This document shows positions 36,921-45,757 of a stretch of 64,000 bases of DNA, piece by piece; the stretch's first letter is position 1; the number at the start of each line of letters is the position of its first letter. The stretch is from Enterococcus diestrammenae (GTDB lineage Bacteria > Bacillota > Bacilli > Lactobacillales > Enterococcaceae). Below the pieces are notes generated by a model that worked only from the letters and a program-made list of their open reading frames with translations, searched no databases and was not told the origin of the DNA. A program made the position numbers and the translations under genes. The stretch spans positions 76,802-140,801 of the forward strand of contig NZ_MAEI01000052.1 of the NCBI RefSeq assembly GCF_009933255.1, in the 5' to 3' direction.

Positions 36921-37060
36921 TTGCCGGTCTAGCTACCCTCACTCTAATTTCTAGGTCGCTAAATTCCACCTTTTGGGCATCAAAATGACGGTACAATACG
37001 CCACTTAATTCCTGATACATCAACCTTTTTGAAGCTTATTTTTTTTAAGTTCTTTATCAT
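36921..37060 (+). repeat. Dispersed intergenic repeat, copy B
   Basis: 140 bases aligning with copy A (26271-26410), ending in the identical AAGTTCTTTATCAT. The first 15 bases belong to the 23-base block also found at 29531-29553. Confidence 0.85.
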
Positions 37061-37247
37061 GAGAAAAGAAAATAAAACCTCTCTCTTTCTAAAAGCATAA
37101 TGAAAGTTGCTACAAAAAATCGAAATATCAATTTTTAAGAGCAAAATAGGGTCTTCTGTCTATCAATCATGCCAACTTGCTCTCCTGACTGTTCTTTGAT
37201 AACATTGATCTTTTTTGCTCTTAACGGTAAGAAAAGCAAAAAATTTA

Positions 37248-37277
37248 AAAAACGAGGACAGTCACCTATCCTCGTCA
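37248..37277 (-). terminator. Terminator overlapping the stop of the 37.3-kb membrane protein
   Basis: Minus strand ACGAGGATAG...CTGTCCTCGT followed by six Ts; the left arm begins inside the TGA stop region. Confidence 0.85.
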
Positions 37278-37925
37278 AAACATCATTCGAATTAATGAAA
37301 TCACATAGCGAATTAAGCGGAACAAAATGAATAAGAAAAAAAGGTTGCCTATGATAAAACTAACTGCATTTCCTGCCGAGGCCTTCAAATTACTCCAAGT
37401 AAAGCGGCGTAAAAAGCGCGGCATCGAGCTGTAGCCCCCACGACTGAGGCGGAATTTTTCCTCATAGGTCAGCTCCAACATATCATAGTAAACTAGCCTT
37501 AGCGGTTGATTCGAGAAAAACTTCTTGTCAAATCCGGCCATCAAGGTATAGGTTTTATTGGCGGAAGGTAAATTACGGACCCCGTTTTTATTCACTCGCG
37601 CGATTTTTTCCCCTTCACGATAAATATTATAGCTATACTCATCTTCTTGTACTTGATCAATCACCACTTGGGGCTGATTTCCTGCCAACAAGTCTTGATA
37701 GATTTCAGGAAACTTTCCTCGTTGTAAAACCAAATAAACCAGCAGTCCAAGCAAAATCACTATCAATAAGCCATTTAGCAGCAAGTGCTCATTTATCAGC
37801 CAACTATAGCCGGCAATAATCACTAAAGCGATGGCCACTGTCACAATTCGTTTCGTATAAAACTTCCGATACATATTGCCGACGGTCCGTTCATAATAAT
37901 CAAAATCTTGTTGGGCAAAATCCAT
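37275..37925 (-). CDS. Membrane protein of unknown function
   Basis: 216 residues, not recognised. Two adjacent hydrophobic helices lie at about 28-67, followed by a soluble middle of about 110 residues (EIYQDLLAGNQPQVVIDQVQEDEY), and a third helix ends the protein (about 188-210) with a basic tail. The soluble part has an alternating pattern consistent with a beta-rich cytoplasmic domain. The open frame uses ordinary codons, has AGGAGG before its ATG and its own terminator, so it is a real gene. It stands between the repeat-rich gap and another unknown gene. Confidence 0.75.
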   Translation of the reverse strand: MDFAQQDFDYYERTVGNMYRKFYTKRIVTVAIALVIIAGYSWLINEHLLLNGLLIVILLGLLVYLVLQRGKFPEIYQDLLAGNQPQVVIDQVQEDEYSYNIYREGEKIARVNKNGVRNLPSANKTYTLMAGFDKKFFSNQPLRLVYYDMLELTYEEKFRLSRGGYSSMPRFLRRFTWSNLKASAGNAVSFIIGNLFFLFILFRLIRYVISLIRMMF

Positions 37926-38066
37926 CCTACAAGCCTCCTCTAAGTTGACAACTAAAAAGCAGACTCGTCCTGTTCACAAGTCTGCTTTCATTATACCGGA
38001 AAAACTTCCCCATCATCGCTTTTTTTGAGAATCCTTTGACAGATTTTCTTGCCATCGGTTACCTGG

Positions 38067-38864
38067 CTACTTCACGACGGTATATTCGTCAATCGTTTTA
38101 CCAGCCTGATCTTTCAAGACCAACCAGCCATTGGTTCCGCCATAGTATAAGAAGAGCCCCAGTTCATTGACACTTTTGAGGACAATATCTTCAGTGGTTC
38201 GATCACCACTGATTTTAGCGGCTAAATCTCCTCGGAGTTTTTCGGCAAAGCGCACATCAAAACCAATGCTCCCATCCTTTTTTAACGGAGGATTCATCTT
38301 TAGCTGAGCTCCTTTTTTCAAGAGCATCTCGTTACGCTTTTGCCATTGGGCCTCACCAGTCGCTCCTTCATGGTCGATAAAAAAGGAAATAGTTGACACT
38401 GCCTTATTCCAGCGGTGCTGCGCTTTAGCGGTCTTGTGACGAACTTTTGCTGTATGAATACCTAGAGCTTTTAATACTAAAAAAAGCTCCTCTTGATAGT
38501 CACTTAAGGTTTTCTGCTGATTAGCTGGAACTTTACTTGCATTTTCAGGGAGTGTCGCCACTTTTAAGCCGTTGTCCGTCCACGTTTGGTGTAGCATGGC
38601 AATCAAATAAGGAATTTCTAGCTCCCAAGGTGGCGTGATCAGCAGTAGTTGGTCTGCTTGATATTCAGTAATCAGCTTTTGATTTACCGCTGTTTGGGTG
38701 ATAAGAGTCGGTTGCTGTGCCTTCAGATATACAAAAATTTTTGGCGACTCAGTTGTTGCTTTCATCTTGGTCGTCGCCGGCAAAAGCTGGATTTCGCCAC
38801 GATCAGAGGCAAAAATCAGAGTCAGGCAATCTTTGGAGATGGTACCGGTGAAGTCTAGTGTCAT
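38067..38864 (-). CDS. Protein of unknown function
   Basis: 265 residues from the ATG at 38864 (AAAGGTG eight bases upstream); 12 more in-frame codons upstream are less likely. No signal peptide or membrane helix. The N-terminal third is rich in beta-type segments (LTLIFASDRGEIQLLPAT). The middle has a basic helix (KVRHKTAKAQHRWNKAV), followed by KKGAQLKMNPPLKKDGSIGFDVRFAEKL and a C-terminal FLYYGGTNGWLVLKD. I recognise no family. Same direction as the membrane protein at 37275, with about 140 bases between them. Confidence 0.7.
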   Translation of the reverse strand: MTLDFTGTISKDCLTLIFASDRGEIQLLPATTKMKATTESPKIFVYLKAQQPTLITQTAVNQKLITEYQADQLLLITPPWELEIPYLIAMLHQTWTDNGLKVATLPENASKVPANQQKTLSDYQEELFLVLKALGIHTAKVRHKTAKAQHRWNKAVSTISFFIDHEGATGEAQWQKRNEMLLKKGAQLKMNPPLKKDGSIGFDVRFAEKLRGDLAAKISGDRTTEDIVLKSVNELGLFLYYGGTNGWLVLKDQAGKTIDEYTVVK

Positions 38865-38970
38865 CGTATCCACACCTTTCTTGGATTTAGCAAAAAACAC
38901 TTGCTTAGTCTCTTCATTTTAGAGGATATCCTCTAGCCAGCCTAATAGCTTGCTCAAAAACTCTTTTTAT

Positions 38971-38999
38971 TTGAAAAAAATCAATGGTCGTCTTATAGT
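38971..38999 (+). promoter_or_regulatory. Promoter of tRNA-Pro
   Basis: -35 TTGAAA (38971-38976), exactly 17 bases, -10 TATAGT (38994-38999), 17 bases before the mature tRNA. Confidence 0.8.
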
Positions 39000-39016
39000 T
39001 GACCTGTAGCAATTTT

Positions 39017-39090
39017 CGGGAAGTAGCTCAGCTTGGTAGAGCACTTGCTTCGGGAGTAAGGGGTCGTCGGTTCAAATCCGGTCTTCCCGA
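39017..39090 (+). tRNA. tRNA-Pro, anticodon CGG
   Basis: 74 bases fold as a cloverleaf. The acceptor CGGGAAG pairs with CTTCCCG with discriminator A. The D arm is GCTC...GAGC. The anticodon arm CTTGC-TTCGGGA-GTAAG gives anticodon CGG. The T arm contains GGTTCAAATCC. No CCA is encoded. It has its own promoter and terminator and no integrase or duplicated attachment site nearby. Confidence 0.95.
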
Positions 39091-39097
39091 TAAGATC

Positions 39098-39132
39098 AAA
39101 AGCCTCCAGCACGCGTGCTGGAGGCTTTTTGG
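39098..39132 (+). terminator. Terminator of tRNA-Pro
   Basis: Perfect stem AAAAGCCTCCAGCAC with its complement around GC, ending in five Ts. Confidence 0.92.
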
Positions 39133-39241
39133 TGGGCTGAAAACACTTGAAAGACGGGTTGAAGAAAATAAGAAGCAACGAGCGTTTGCCATAGTATATT
39201 CGAACATTTGCTTGTGATTTTTCCATAATTTTTTATTCAAA

Positions 39242-39276
39242 CTAAAAACCCCCGCCTCATTTAAGAGCCAGGGGAT
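39242..39276 (-). terminator. Probable terminator of the acyltransferase-MORN operon
   Basis: Minus strand CCCCTGGCTC...GAGGCGGGG with internal mismatches, followed by GTTTTTAG. Four bases after the stop codon. Confidence 0.6.
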
Positions 39277-39279
39277 GGA

Positions 39280-41118
39280 TTAGTCTTGATTTGATTTTAC
39301 CGGTTTGGCTTTGGCCTCAGCAATGGCCTTTTGTAACATTTCCAAGTAGAGTTTTTCCCCTTCAGGATTTCCAGCAAAATGCGTGGTATCAGAGCCGACA
39401 AATATTTCCATATGCTCAGCGGCGATTTTATTCCAATCGGCGATGGTGATGAAATCATATTTATCTGGCAAGGTGCGTTCAAAATTGGCTAATTTTTGCG
39501 AATCCCAAGTTTCATCGGCTCGCCCGTCAAAAGGGGTCACAAAAATCAGTTTGTGTCCTGGTTCCAGGTCATTGATGAGCTCTTTGATTCGCTGTTCATA
39601 ATCAGAAAAAGTATTGGTTCCACAGGAAATGATGACATATTCCCGTAACAATTTTTTCTTTTGCTGTTTCGCCATCACTGCATTGGCCTGTTCAAGACGA
39701 CGCCCCCCTGCCGCATCTACGCGGCTATCCGTGATTTGGTCGAGAATGGCTTGGCGCACGCCGAGGGTCACGGAGTCCCCGATGACGCTGACGCCTTTTT
39801 TCATCTGGTATTCGGTGGCTTTTTTCTGATCTACCAACTCCCGCATGTCACGGAGGGCGTCTTCATCTTGTTGCAAATGACTGGTCCACAACTGTTGTTC
39901 GAGGCTAGTCATTTTCGGTGCACCAGCCGCGACGGTCACTGTAGTTCCCAACAACAACGTCCCCACCACGGCCAATGGAATCCCGGCATAGCGCCAATTC
40001 CAATGAAGATCCCAGTCGAATAACTTCGGCGATTTTCCCACCACTAAAGGTTCCAAAATATAGTAAGATAACGCCGCTAACACTATGGATAGCACTAGGG
40101 TTAACACAACAGCTAGGTAGTTGTTGTTGATTTTATTGCTAAAAATCGTAAACAGTGGCCAGTGGAATAAATACATGCCATAGCTGATATCGGCAAAAAA
40201 GGTCAAGACTTTGGGCTCTTGGATATTCGGCGTTTGCTCATGTAAAATCCGTGCCGCATAAATCATCACCGCCGTGGCCAAACTAGCTAATAAAAAGCCA
40301 AAAAGATAAGTAAAGCGCTGAGTAAAGTTCAAAAACAGTCCCAATATTACAAGGACAGCCATACTGCTAAAGAAGACGATTAAGGTTTGCTTCGTGCTCC
40401 ATTTTGCTACCCTCCGCGTGAAATTCTTCGGCACATTTTTCACTCCGGTCAAAGTCGCCAAGAAAGAACCTATGAAAAACGGAAAACTATGAGAAACACT
40501 GGAAAAATAAATCGGTGAGTATTCCGCAAGTCCAAATGCCCGCAAAAACATCGTCAAAAAGGTAATTACCAAAAATAACAGCGACAGCAAGGAAATCAGC
40601 GCTCGAAAACGACTCAGTTTCAATCGCTCATCCATGTCTGAACGACTGATACTGCGACCCAGCAAGCTCACCAACAAGCCCCATATCAGATAGAAGTGGA
40701 CTTCCACCGCTAATGACCACGTATGGACAAATAGATGGGGGAAAAAGTTATTCTCATAACTGCCACCATTGGCAATCTCAAAATAATTTGTCGTAAAACC
40801 GAGAGCTGCAGCAATTTGTTTGCCAATATCTGCTACAAAATCTTTCCCCACCAATAAAGTAAACACCATCGATACAAGGACTGCCAACAGTAATGGTGGA
40901 AAAATCCGGACGAGTCGCCTACGATAAAAGCCCAACAAATCGATGGTTCCCTTTTTTTGTAACTCATCGATAAATAAGGCAGTAATCAAAAAACCGGAGA
41001 AGGTGAAAAAGACATCGACTCCCACAAAGCCACCAGAAAATTGGGTGATATAAAAGTGATACAAGAGGACCATCACCAAGCCCACAACCCGAATGCCGCT
41101 AAACCATTTGATCCTCAT
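39280..41118 (-). CDS. Acyltransferase 3 / SGNH cell-surface O-acetyltransferase
   Basis: 612 residues. The N-terminal acyltransferase-3 domain (about 1-370) has ten or so helices (GIRVVGLVMVLLYHFY, HTWSLAVEVHFYLIWG). The SGNH domain from about 440 has VIGDSVTLGVRQ, ISCGTNTF and SDTTHFAGNPEG. Organisation is like OatA, but the sequence is clearly different from the copy at 26467. It overlaps the MORN-repeat gene by four bases (ATGA), so the two are translated together. It probably acetylates a wall polymer (peptidoglycan, teichoic acid or a polysaccharide). Confidence 0.88.
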   Translation of the reverse strand: MRIKWFSGIRVVGLVMVLLYHFYITQFSGGFVGVDVFFTFSGFLITALFIDELQKKGTIDLLGFYRRRLVRIFPPLLLAVLVSMVFTLLVGKDFVADIGKQIAAALGFTTNYFEIANGGSYENNFFPHLFVHTWSLAVEVHFYLIWGLLVSLLGRSISRSDMDERLKLSRFRALISLLSLLFLVITFLTMFLRAFGLAEYSPIYFSSVSHSFPFFIGSFLATLTGVKNVPKNFTRRVAKWSTKQTLIVFFSSMAVLVILGLFLNFTQRFTYLFGFLLASLATAVMIYAARILHEQTPNIQEPKVLTFFADISYGMYLFHWPLFTIFSNKINNNYLAVVLTLVLSIVLAALSYYILEPLVVGKSPKLFDWDLHWNWRYAGIPLAVVGTLLLGTTVTVAAGAPKMTSLEQQLWTSHLQQDEDALRDMRELVDQKKATEYQMKKGVSVIGDSVTLGVRQAILDQITDSRVDAAGGRRLEQANAVMAKQQKKKLLREYVIISCGTNTFSDYEQRIKELINDLEPGHKLIFVTPFDGRADETWDSQKLANFERTLPDKYDFITIADWNKIAAEHMEIFVGSDTTHFAGNPEGEKLYLEMLQKAIAEAKAKPVKSNQD

Positions 41119-41504
41119 TTTTCTTGATACACCCCATCCTCAAATTGCCCCTTGTAAATTGCGCCCGTTTCTAAGGTCAAAACACCTTTACCTTGTGCTT
41201 TTCCCTTCTTGAAGCCCCCCACATAATGCCAACCGTCCTTCGCCTGAAAGTCCCCTTGACCATTGAAGTAACCGTCTTTGAAAGTACCGGTATAGACACT
41301 GCCATCCGCAAATTTCAATGTACCCTTACCATTAAACTTGCGACGCACCAAATCACCGGTGTAATTAAGCTTTCCTTGATCTAGAGCCACCTTCGCACCT
41401 TTTTCATCCTTCAGCGGCTGCATACTGAAGATGGCACAGATGATGATGATTGCCACCATCATGATTTGACCCGCCTGCACGAGCCTCTTCTTTTCAATTT
41501 TCAT
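41115..41504 (-). CDS. Secreted or anchored MORN-repeat protein
   Basis: 129 residues. A basic N-terminus and hydrophobic helix (about 10-28) suggest membrane anchoring with the rest outside. Four MORN-type repeats follow from about 48 (YTGDLVRRKFNGKGTLKFADG, YTGTFKDGYFNGQGDFQAKDG, YVGGFKKGKAQGKGVLTLETG, YKGQFEDGVY). MORN repeats form beta-meanders used in lipid or protein binding. Coupled by a four-base overlap to the acyltransferase, it is likely a partner of that enzyme. Exact role unknown. Confidence 0.85.
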   Translation of the reverse strand: MKIEKKRLVQAGQIMMVAIIIICAIFSMQPLKDEKGAKVALDQGKLNYTGDLVRRKFNGKGTLKFADGSVYTGTFKDGYFNGQGDFQAKDGWHYVGGFKKGKAQGKGVLTLETGAIYKGQFEDGVYQEK

Positions 41505-41768
41505 TTCTGTCTTCCCCTATAGTAAAGCTGTCTCTTTAGTAAAAAAGCCGCTCCTACTCTTTTACGACAGCTGTTAAATGTGTTGTTTCTCCCTGACTGA
41601 AGCTTGGTAATCCGCTGGTCTCAATAGCCAACACCTACACTCTTCATTAAAAGGGATTAATTAAATCATAATGGATAACTAAAGGGTAAACAAGATTTTT
41701 TTTCACGATAAAAGCCTTCTCATGCAGTATGTGAATTTGCATATTAGAAAATAAGAAAGAGAATGTAA
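41505..41768. other. Intergenic region upstream of the MORN-acyltransferase operon
   Basis: About 260 AT-rich bases without a gene, ending at the ohyA terminator. No clear promoter or palindrome could be assigned. Confidence 0.4.
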
Positions 41769-41806
41769 AAAAGGAGTTTCAGACACTGCCTGAAACTCCC
41801 TTTTTT
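41769..41806. terminator. Terminator of ohyA
   Basis: GGAGTTTCAG pairs with CTGAAACTCC around a seven-base loop; runs of A and T flank both sides, so it can act in either direction. Confidence 0.88.
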
Positions 41807-41828
41807 ACTTCTTTTCTTGTTCTAGCAT

Positions 41829-43622
41829 TCAAATAATTCCGTGTTCTTTTAAAAGCACGGCAATATCCGTCCCGGCAATCTTCTTTTCCAAACCGTGTTG
41901 AATCAATGCAGGTAGCTTCAAATCCGGTTTTTCGCCATCCAGCAACTCCTTGGCACCTTCTAGCAAATAACGGATATCGTAGCGAGAGGCGTAGACTTCA
42001 GGAACCCCTAGTTCGACACCAGTCAGGACATAGACTGCTTCCATGGCTGTCCGGCCAGAATACTCAATAGTGAAGACCGTATCCCGTCCTGGATCGTCCA
42101 GTGTTTCTGCAAATTGACCCAAGAAAGCGAAGTTCACGGCATTTTTAGGAACCACATATGGCCGATCCCCAGCCATCCGAGGCATGAATTGGGAGGTGAT
42201 GAAAGGCATCATAACAGGCACTGCGGTACAAGTATTGGCCATTTCTTCAATTTCATTGACTGGAACCCCTAAATGGAACAGCCATTCTTTGGTGATTTCT
42301 TTACCAGTGCAATCCCGCATCGGTTTTTGGATATAATCGCCAGGCACATCGGAAAACAAACCATAGACCCAAACGACGACATCGTTTTCTGGTTGGCCGA
42401 GGTATTGCCCTTGCCGATTGATGGTCCAGCTCAACAACCAAGATGAGTCCTTAGCCGTAACAATCCCACCGGTGACCGTTTTACCACCATATGGCGAGCG
42501 TTTGGTAATTTTTTCGATATACTTAGGCACACTATCATCGTGACACGTGACTGTACAAGATTCCCAGTTGGTTTTTTCTGGGTCATCACAGAATTTTTCT
42601 GGATGGCCAAATTCTGGCGATTGTTTTGCGATATTATTCCACAAAGTCCAGCAACCCGCTGGTGTTTGGTTAAAGGGTGCTGGCGTCTGATCATCCCCAT
42701 AGCCTGAGCCTTCTGTAATCGAGCCATTGGTAATAAAAACTAAATCGGTTTCTTTCAAAGGAATCGAGATATCTTTGCCATCTTTTGCCTTAGCGACAAT
42801 TTGGGTGGCAACTTTTTTATTTTCAGCTAAATCAAAGACCACATTTTCAACAGTGACCCCATATTCAAATTTTACACCATGATCTTGCAGATATTTTACC
42901 ATGGGCATCACAAAGGATGTGAACTGATCATGACGGGAAAACTGTAACGCATCCAGTTTGGTCAAGCCACCAACATGGTGAATAAAGCGATTCATGTACA
43001 ATTTCATTTCTAAAGCCGAGTTCCAATTTTGAAAGGCAAACATCGTCCGCCAATAAATCCAAAAGTCTGAGGCCAAGAGTTCCTCTGAAAAGACCTCTTC
43101 AATCGATTTGTCTTCCAGTTGGTCATCGGCAGTCATGATGAATTCGGCCAGTTCCCGTGCTAATTTTTGACCAAGATTGAATTTGCCATTGTCATAACGC
43201 TCTCCTTGTTTCTCAGTAATCCGACAATTACTGGAGTTAGGATCATCCAAATTGGTGTAGTAAAAATGATCTAAGACAGACATACTAGGATCTTCGGTTG
43301 AAGGTAAGCTGGAAAATAAATTCCACAACACTTCAAAGTGATGCCCCATTTCCCGGCCACCACGAGCTACATAGCCGCGATCGTGAATCAGGGAACCGTC
43401 CAAGGAACCACCAGGTAAGTCCAATTGTTCTAAGAAAGTGATTTTATCCCCTGACATATGGGCATCTCTAATCAAAAAACACCCTGCTGCCAAGGCCCCA
43501 ATCCCAGTGCCAATCAGGTAGGCCCGCTTGTCATCAATTCCTTTGGGTTTTCTAGCGTGAACCAGTGAATGGTAGTTGCCATTTGTTAAGGTTAAGCGTG
43601 AATCAACAGTTTTTAATTCCAT
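41829..43622 (-). CDS. ohyA: Oleate hydratase
   Basis: 597-residue FAD-dependent fatty acid double-bond hydratase (former myosin-cross-reactive antigen family), converting oleate to 10-hydroxystearate. The nucleotide-binding motif is YLIGTGIGALAAGCFL (about 35-50), then LPGGSLDG and GGREMGHHFEVLW. The C-terminal part has FAETLDDPGRDTVFTIEYSGRTAM. Likely membrane-associated, detoxifying host unsaturated fatty acids. ATG at 43622 follows GAGGGAG; the frame continues upstream without a ribosome site. Follows a TetR gene by 166 bases. Confidence 0.95.
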   Translation of the reverse strand: MELKTVDSRLTLTNGNYHSLVHARKPKGIDDKRAYLIGTGIGALAAGCFLIRDAHMSGDKITFLEQLDLPGGSLDGSLIHDRGYVARGGREMGHHFEVLWNLFSSLPSTEDPSMSVLDHFYYTNLDDPNSSNCRITEKQGERYDNGKFNLGQKLARELAEFIMTADDQLEDKSIEEVFSEELLASDFWIYWRTMFAFQNWNSALEMKLYMNRFIHHVGGLTKLDALQFSRHDQFTSFVMPMVKYLQDHGVKFEYGVTVENVVFDLAENKKVATQIVAKAKDGKDISIPLKETDLVFITNGSITEGSGYGDDQTPAPFNQTPAGCWTLWNNIAKQSPEFGHPEKFCDDPEKTNWESCTVTCHDDSVPKYIEKITKRSPYGGKTVTGGIVTAKDSSWLLSWTINRQGQYLGQPENDVVVWVYGLFSDVPGDYIQKPMRDCTGKEITKEWLFHLGVPVNEIEEMANTCTAVPVMMPFITSQFMPRMAGDRPYVVPKNAVNFAFLGQFAETLDDPGRDTVFTIEYSGRTAMEAVYVLTGVELGVPEVYASRYDIRYLLEGAKELLDGEKPDLKLPALIQHGLEKKIAGTDIAVLLKEHGII

Positions 43623-43788
43623 ACCGTTCTCCCTCTTTCTATCTTTTGACACCTTTATGGTAGCCAAAAAAAAGCGAGAAAACATTGGATAATCACTCTT
43701 CTATGCTAAAAAATCAGACATTTAGTGCTCACTGCCTAATAGAATATTCACCGTAGCACAACAGCCATTTGCCTCTTGATGAAAAGTT

Positions 43789-44352
43789 TTAGTCCAACTC
43801 CGTACTGCGTTTCAATGAAAGCTCGATATTGCCATCAAATAACAAACCAATTCGAGAAATCACCTTTTGTGGATCTTCTTTCATGCCTGTCGCAATCCAA
43901 CGTAACAGCATTTCCGTCAAGGCCGCCTGATAAAAGCGAGCAATCAACAGCTGATCCAATTCTTTCGCTGGAATATTGGCGCTCACCCGCTTCACGTAGC
44001 GAGTCATCACATTGCCAGCAACATTGTAAACATAGTTGATGACTTCTTCTTGCCGCATCGAATTGTAGATATGATAGATCGCTTTTTTATTGTCCAGAGC
44101 AAATTTAGTCGCAACATAAAAGCTCTCTTCCCAAGATAAGGTATCATTGTATTCCTCGATTACTTGTTCGATTTCTGTCTGAAAGATTTCCGCCAAAAGT
44201 TCGTAGACATCGGAATAATAGTAATAGAAGGTGTTGCGATTAATCTGACAAGTGGCGGCGATCTCTTTGACAGTAATCTGACTGAGAGGTGTTTCATTTA
44301 ATAAATCAATGATCGTCTGACGAATCAGCTCCTTGGTATACGCTTTTGCCAT
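43789..44352 (-). CDS. TetR-family regulator
   Basis: 187 residues. The N-terminal HTH (LNETPLSQITVKEIAATCQINRNTFYYYYSDVYELL) is of the TetR type with the YYYF-like ending typical of DhaS/TetR_C regulators. The C-terminal half is a helical ligand/dimer domain. Its position directly upstream of ohyA, same strand, suggests it controls oleate hydratase in response to fatty acids. That is inferred from context only. Confidence 0.88.
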   Translation of the reverse strand: MAKAYTKELIRQTIIDLLNETPLSQITVKEIAATCQINRNTFYYYYSDVYELLAEIFQTEIEQVIEEYNDTLSWEESFYVATKFALDNKKAIYHIYNSMRQEEVINYVYNVAGNVMTRYVKRVSANIPAKELDQLLIARFYQAALTEMLLRWIATGMKEDPQKVISRIGLLFDGNIELSLKRSTELD

Positions 44353-44382
44353 CTGTTTCCCTCTTTCTAAATAATGTTGCTT

Positions 44383-44823
44383 TTAATCTGGTTGGCTATC
44401 TTTTGAGAGTCCCCGTTTGAAATACATTCCGATACTTTGGGGGGCTGTGGGGACAAAACCGAACTGTTGATACAGCTGGTCTGCTGGAAGGTCAGCAATC
44501 AAACTAACATAGGCTTTTGGATCGACTTGTCTTTCAAGGTACGTCAGCAACTGTGCCATGATTTGCTTACCAATTCCTTTTTGTTGCTGAGCGGGATGTA
44601 CTGCGATATCTACCAGTTGATAGGTCGTCCCCCCATCTCCTACGATGCGTCCCATGCCAATTAACTGTCGGTCACATGAACGTCGGACACAGATGCTATA
44701 CCAACTATTTTTCAAGCCAACTTCACTCGCAGCTACTCCTCGAGGGGATAACCCACATCTTTTCCGTAATTCCAAAAACTCCGAGACGGTGGGGATTGCT
44801 TCGGTGATCTGATATTCTTCCAT
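44383..44823 (-). CDS. GNAT-family N-acetyltransferase
   Basis: 146 residues. Core acetyl-CoA motif VDIAVHPAQQQKGIGKQIMAQLL (about 72-94) and PADQLYQQFGFVPTAP toward the C-terminus. Typical small Firmicutes GNAT. It lies 30 bases upstream of the TetR gene in the same direction, possibly one transcript. Substrate unknown. Confidence 0.87.
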   Translation of the reverse strand: MEEYQITEAIPTVSEFLELRKRCGLSPRGVAASEVGLKNSWYSICVRRSCDRQLIGMGRIVGDGGTTYQLVDIAVHPAQQQKGIGKQIMAQLLTYLERQVDPKAYVSLIADLPADQLYQQFGFVPTAPQSIGMYFKRGLSKDSQPD

Positions 44824-44944
44824 GTTAGCCTCTAGCGATTGTTTCTTTTTATTTTACCGAAGATTGGAAAAGTTAGCAAAGCCACCTCACTGCTAGCTTT
44901 TTAAAGGTTCAGCCGTTCTTCAAAATGTAGCTTATCTAAATCAA

Positions 44945-44976
44945 ACAAAAAGCCCCACTCACAAGGAGTGGGGCGA
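44945..44976 (-). terminator. Terminator of infC-rpmI-rplT
   Basis: GCCCCACTC pairs with GAGTGGGGC around five bases; on the minus strand followed by five Ts. Confidence 0.9.
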
Positions 44977-45002
44977 ATGTTGATAACTCAACGTTTGTTT
45001 GC

Positions 45003-45362
45003 TTATTTAGCCAAAGCGTCTTTTGCTTGGTCAGCTAATGCAGTAAATGCTGCTGCATCGTTGACAGCAAGGTCAGCCAACATTTTGCGGTTGATGTCGA
45101 TTTCAGCCAATTTCAAGCCGTGCATCAATTTTGAGTAGCTCAAGCCATTCATACGTGCTGCTGCGTTGATCCGAGCAATCCACAATTTACGGAAATCGCG
45201 TTTCTTTTGACGACGATCGCGATATGCGTAGTTGTATGAATTCATTACTTGTTCTTTAGCTGTTTTGAATAATGTATGTTTTGAACCGTAGTAGCCTTTA
45301 GCCAATTTTAGGACTTTTTTACGACGTTTACGAGTTACAGTTCCACCTTTGACACGTGCCAT
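45003..45362 (-). CDS. rplT: 50S ribosomal protein L20
   Basis: 119 residues with the standard N-terminus [31 protein letters not shown] and C-terminal globular domain. Binds 23S rRNA early in assembly and, in Firmicutes, represses its own operon through the leader. ATG follows AGGAGG. Confidence 0.98.
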   Translation of the reverse strand: MARVKGGTVTRKRRKKVLKLAKGYYGSKHTLFKTAKEQVMNSYNYAYRDRRQKKRDFRKLWIARINAAARMNGLSYSKLMHGLKLAEIDINRKMLADLAVNDAAAFTALADQAKDALAK

Positions 45363-45414
45363 GATGTATTCCTCCTAGAATAGTTCGTTTATTTTAATAT
45401 CGGGTTATGCGAGA

Positions 45415-45615
45415 TTAGCGCATTTGTGACAATTGTTGACGGATACGTTTGTAATCGCCTTTTGACACCATGCTTGCTTTACGCAATTGACGACGTTGTT
45501 TTTTGGTCTTGCCGTGGAAACGGTGACTTGTAAATGCACGGAAGCGTTTCAATCCGCCTTTACCGGTACGTTTTACGCGTTTTGCTAAACCGCGGTGTGT
45601 TTTTTGTTTTGGCAT
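45415..45615 (-). CDS. rpmI: 50S ribosomal protein L35
   Basis: 66-residue basic protein ([20 protein letters not shown] start), family length. Lies between infC and rplT in the conserved order; 52 bases separate it from rplT. Confidence 0.98.
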   Translation of the reverse strand: MPKQKTHRGLAKRVKRTGKGGLKRFRAFTSHRFHGKTKKQRRQLRKASMVSKGDYKRIRQQLSQMR

Positions 45616-45757
45616 TGTGATTTCCTCCTACTATTGTTAATGTGTTAAAAACGACTCTCGACTTGCGCTAAGCTAGTTTTTAACACGTATACAGTCTGGG
45701 TAGTCGCCTACTCAGAGCCAGCATCCTCAAAATAAGTGCAATGTTTGGCGCAAGATG

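Larger units (their letters stand above)
36389..37247. repeat. Gene-free mosaic of dispersed repeats
   Basis: About 860 bases without a supportable gene. Left part (36452-36580) and right part (36860-37060) contain the same core in opposite orientation: ACCGGCAAATGCCA, then TTGTCATTTTGCTAG and CTTAGCG on the left match the reverse complement of 36860-36935. A small perfect-arm hairpin GTGGTGC/GCACCAC lies at about 36791-36809. The whole stretch looks like several partial copies of one or two repeat families, partly inverted. No transposase remnant is visible. Confidence 0.75.

Noticed and set aside
39017..39132. tRNA-Pro as an integration site for a mobile element
   Set aside because: No integrase, no direct repeat of the tRNA 3' end and no phage genes are visible within the window.
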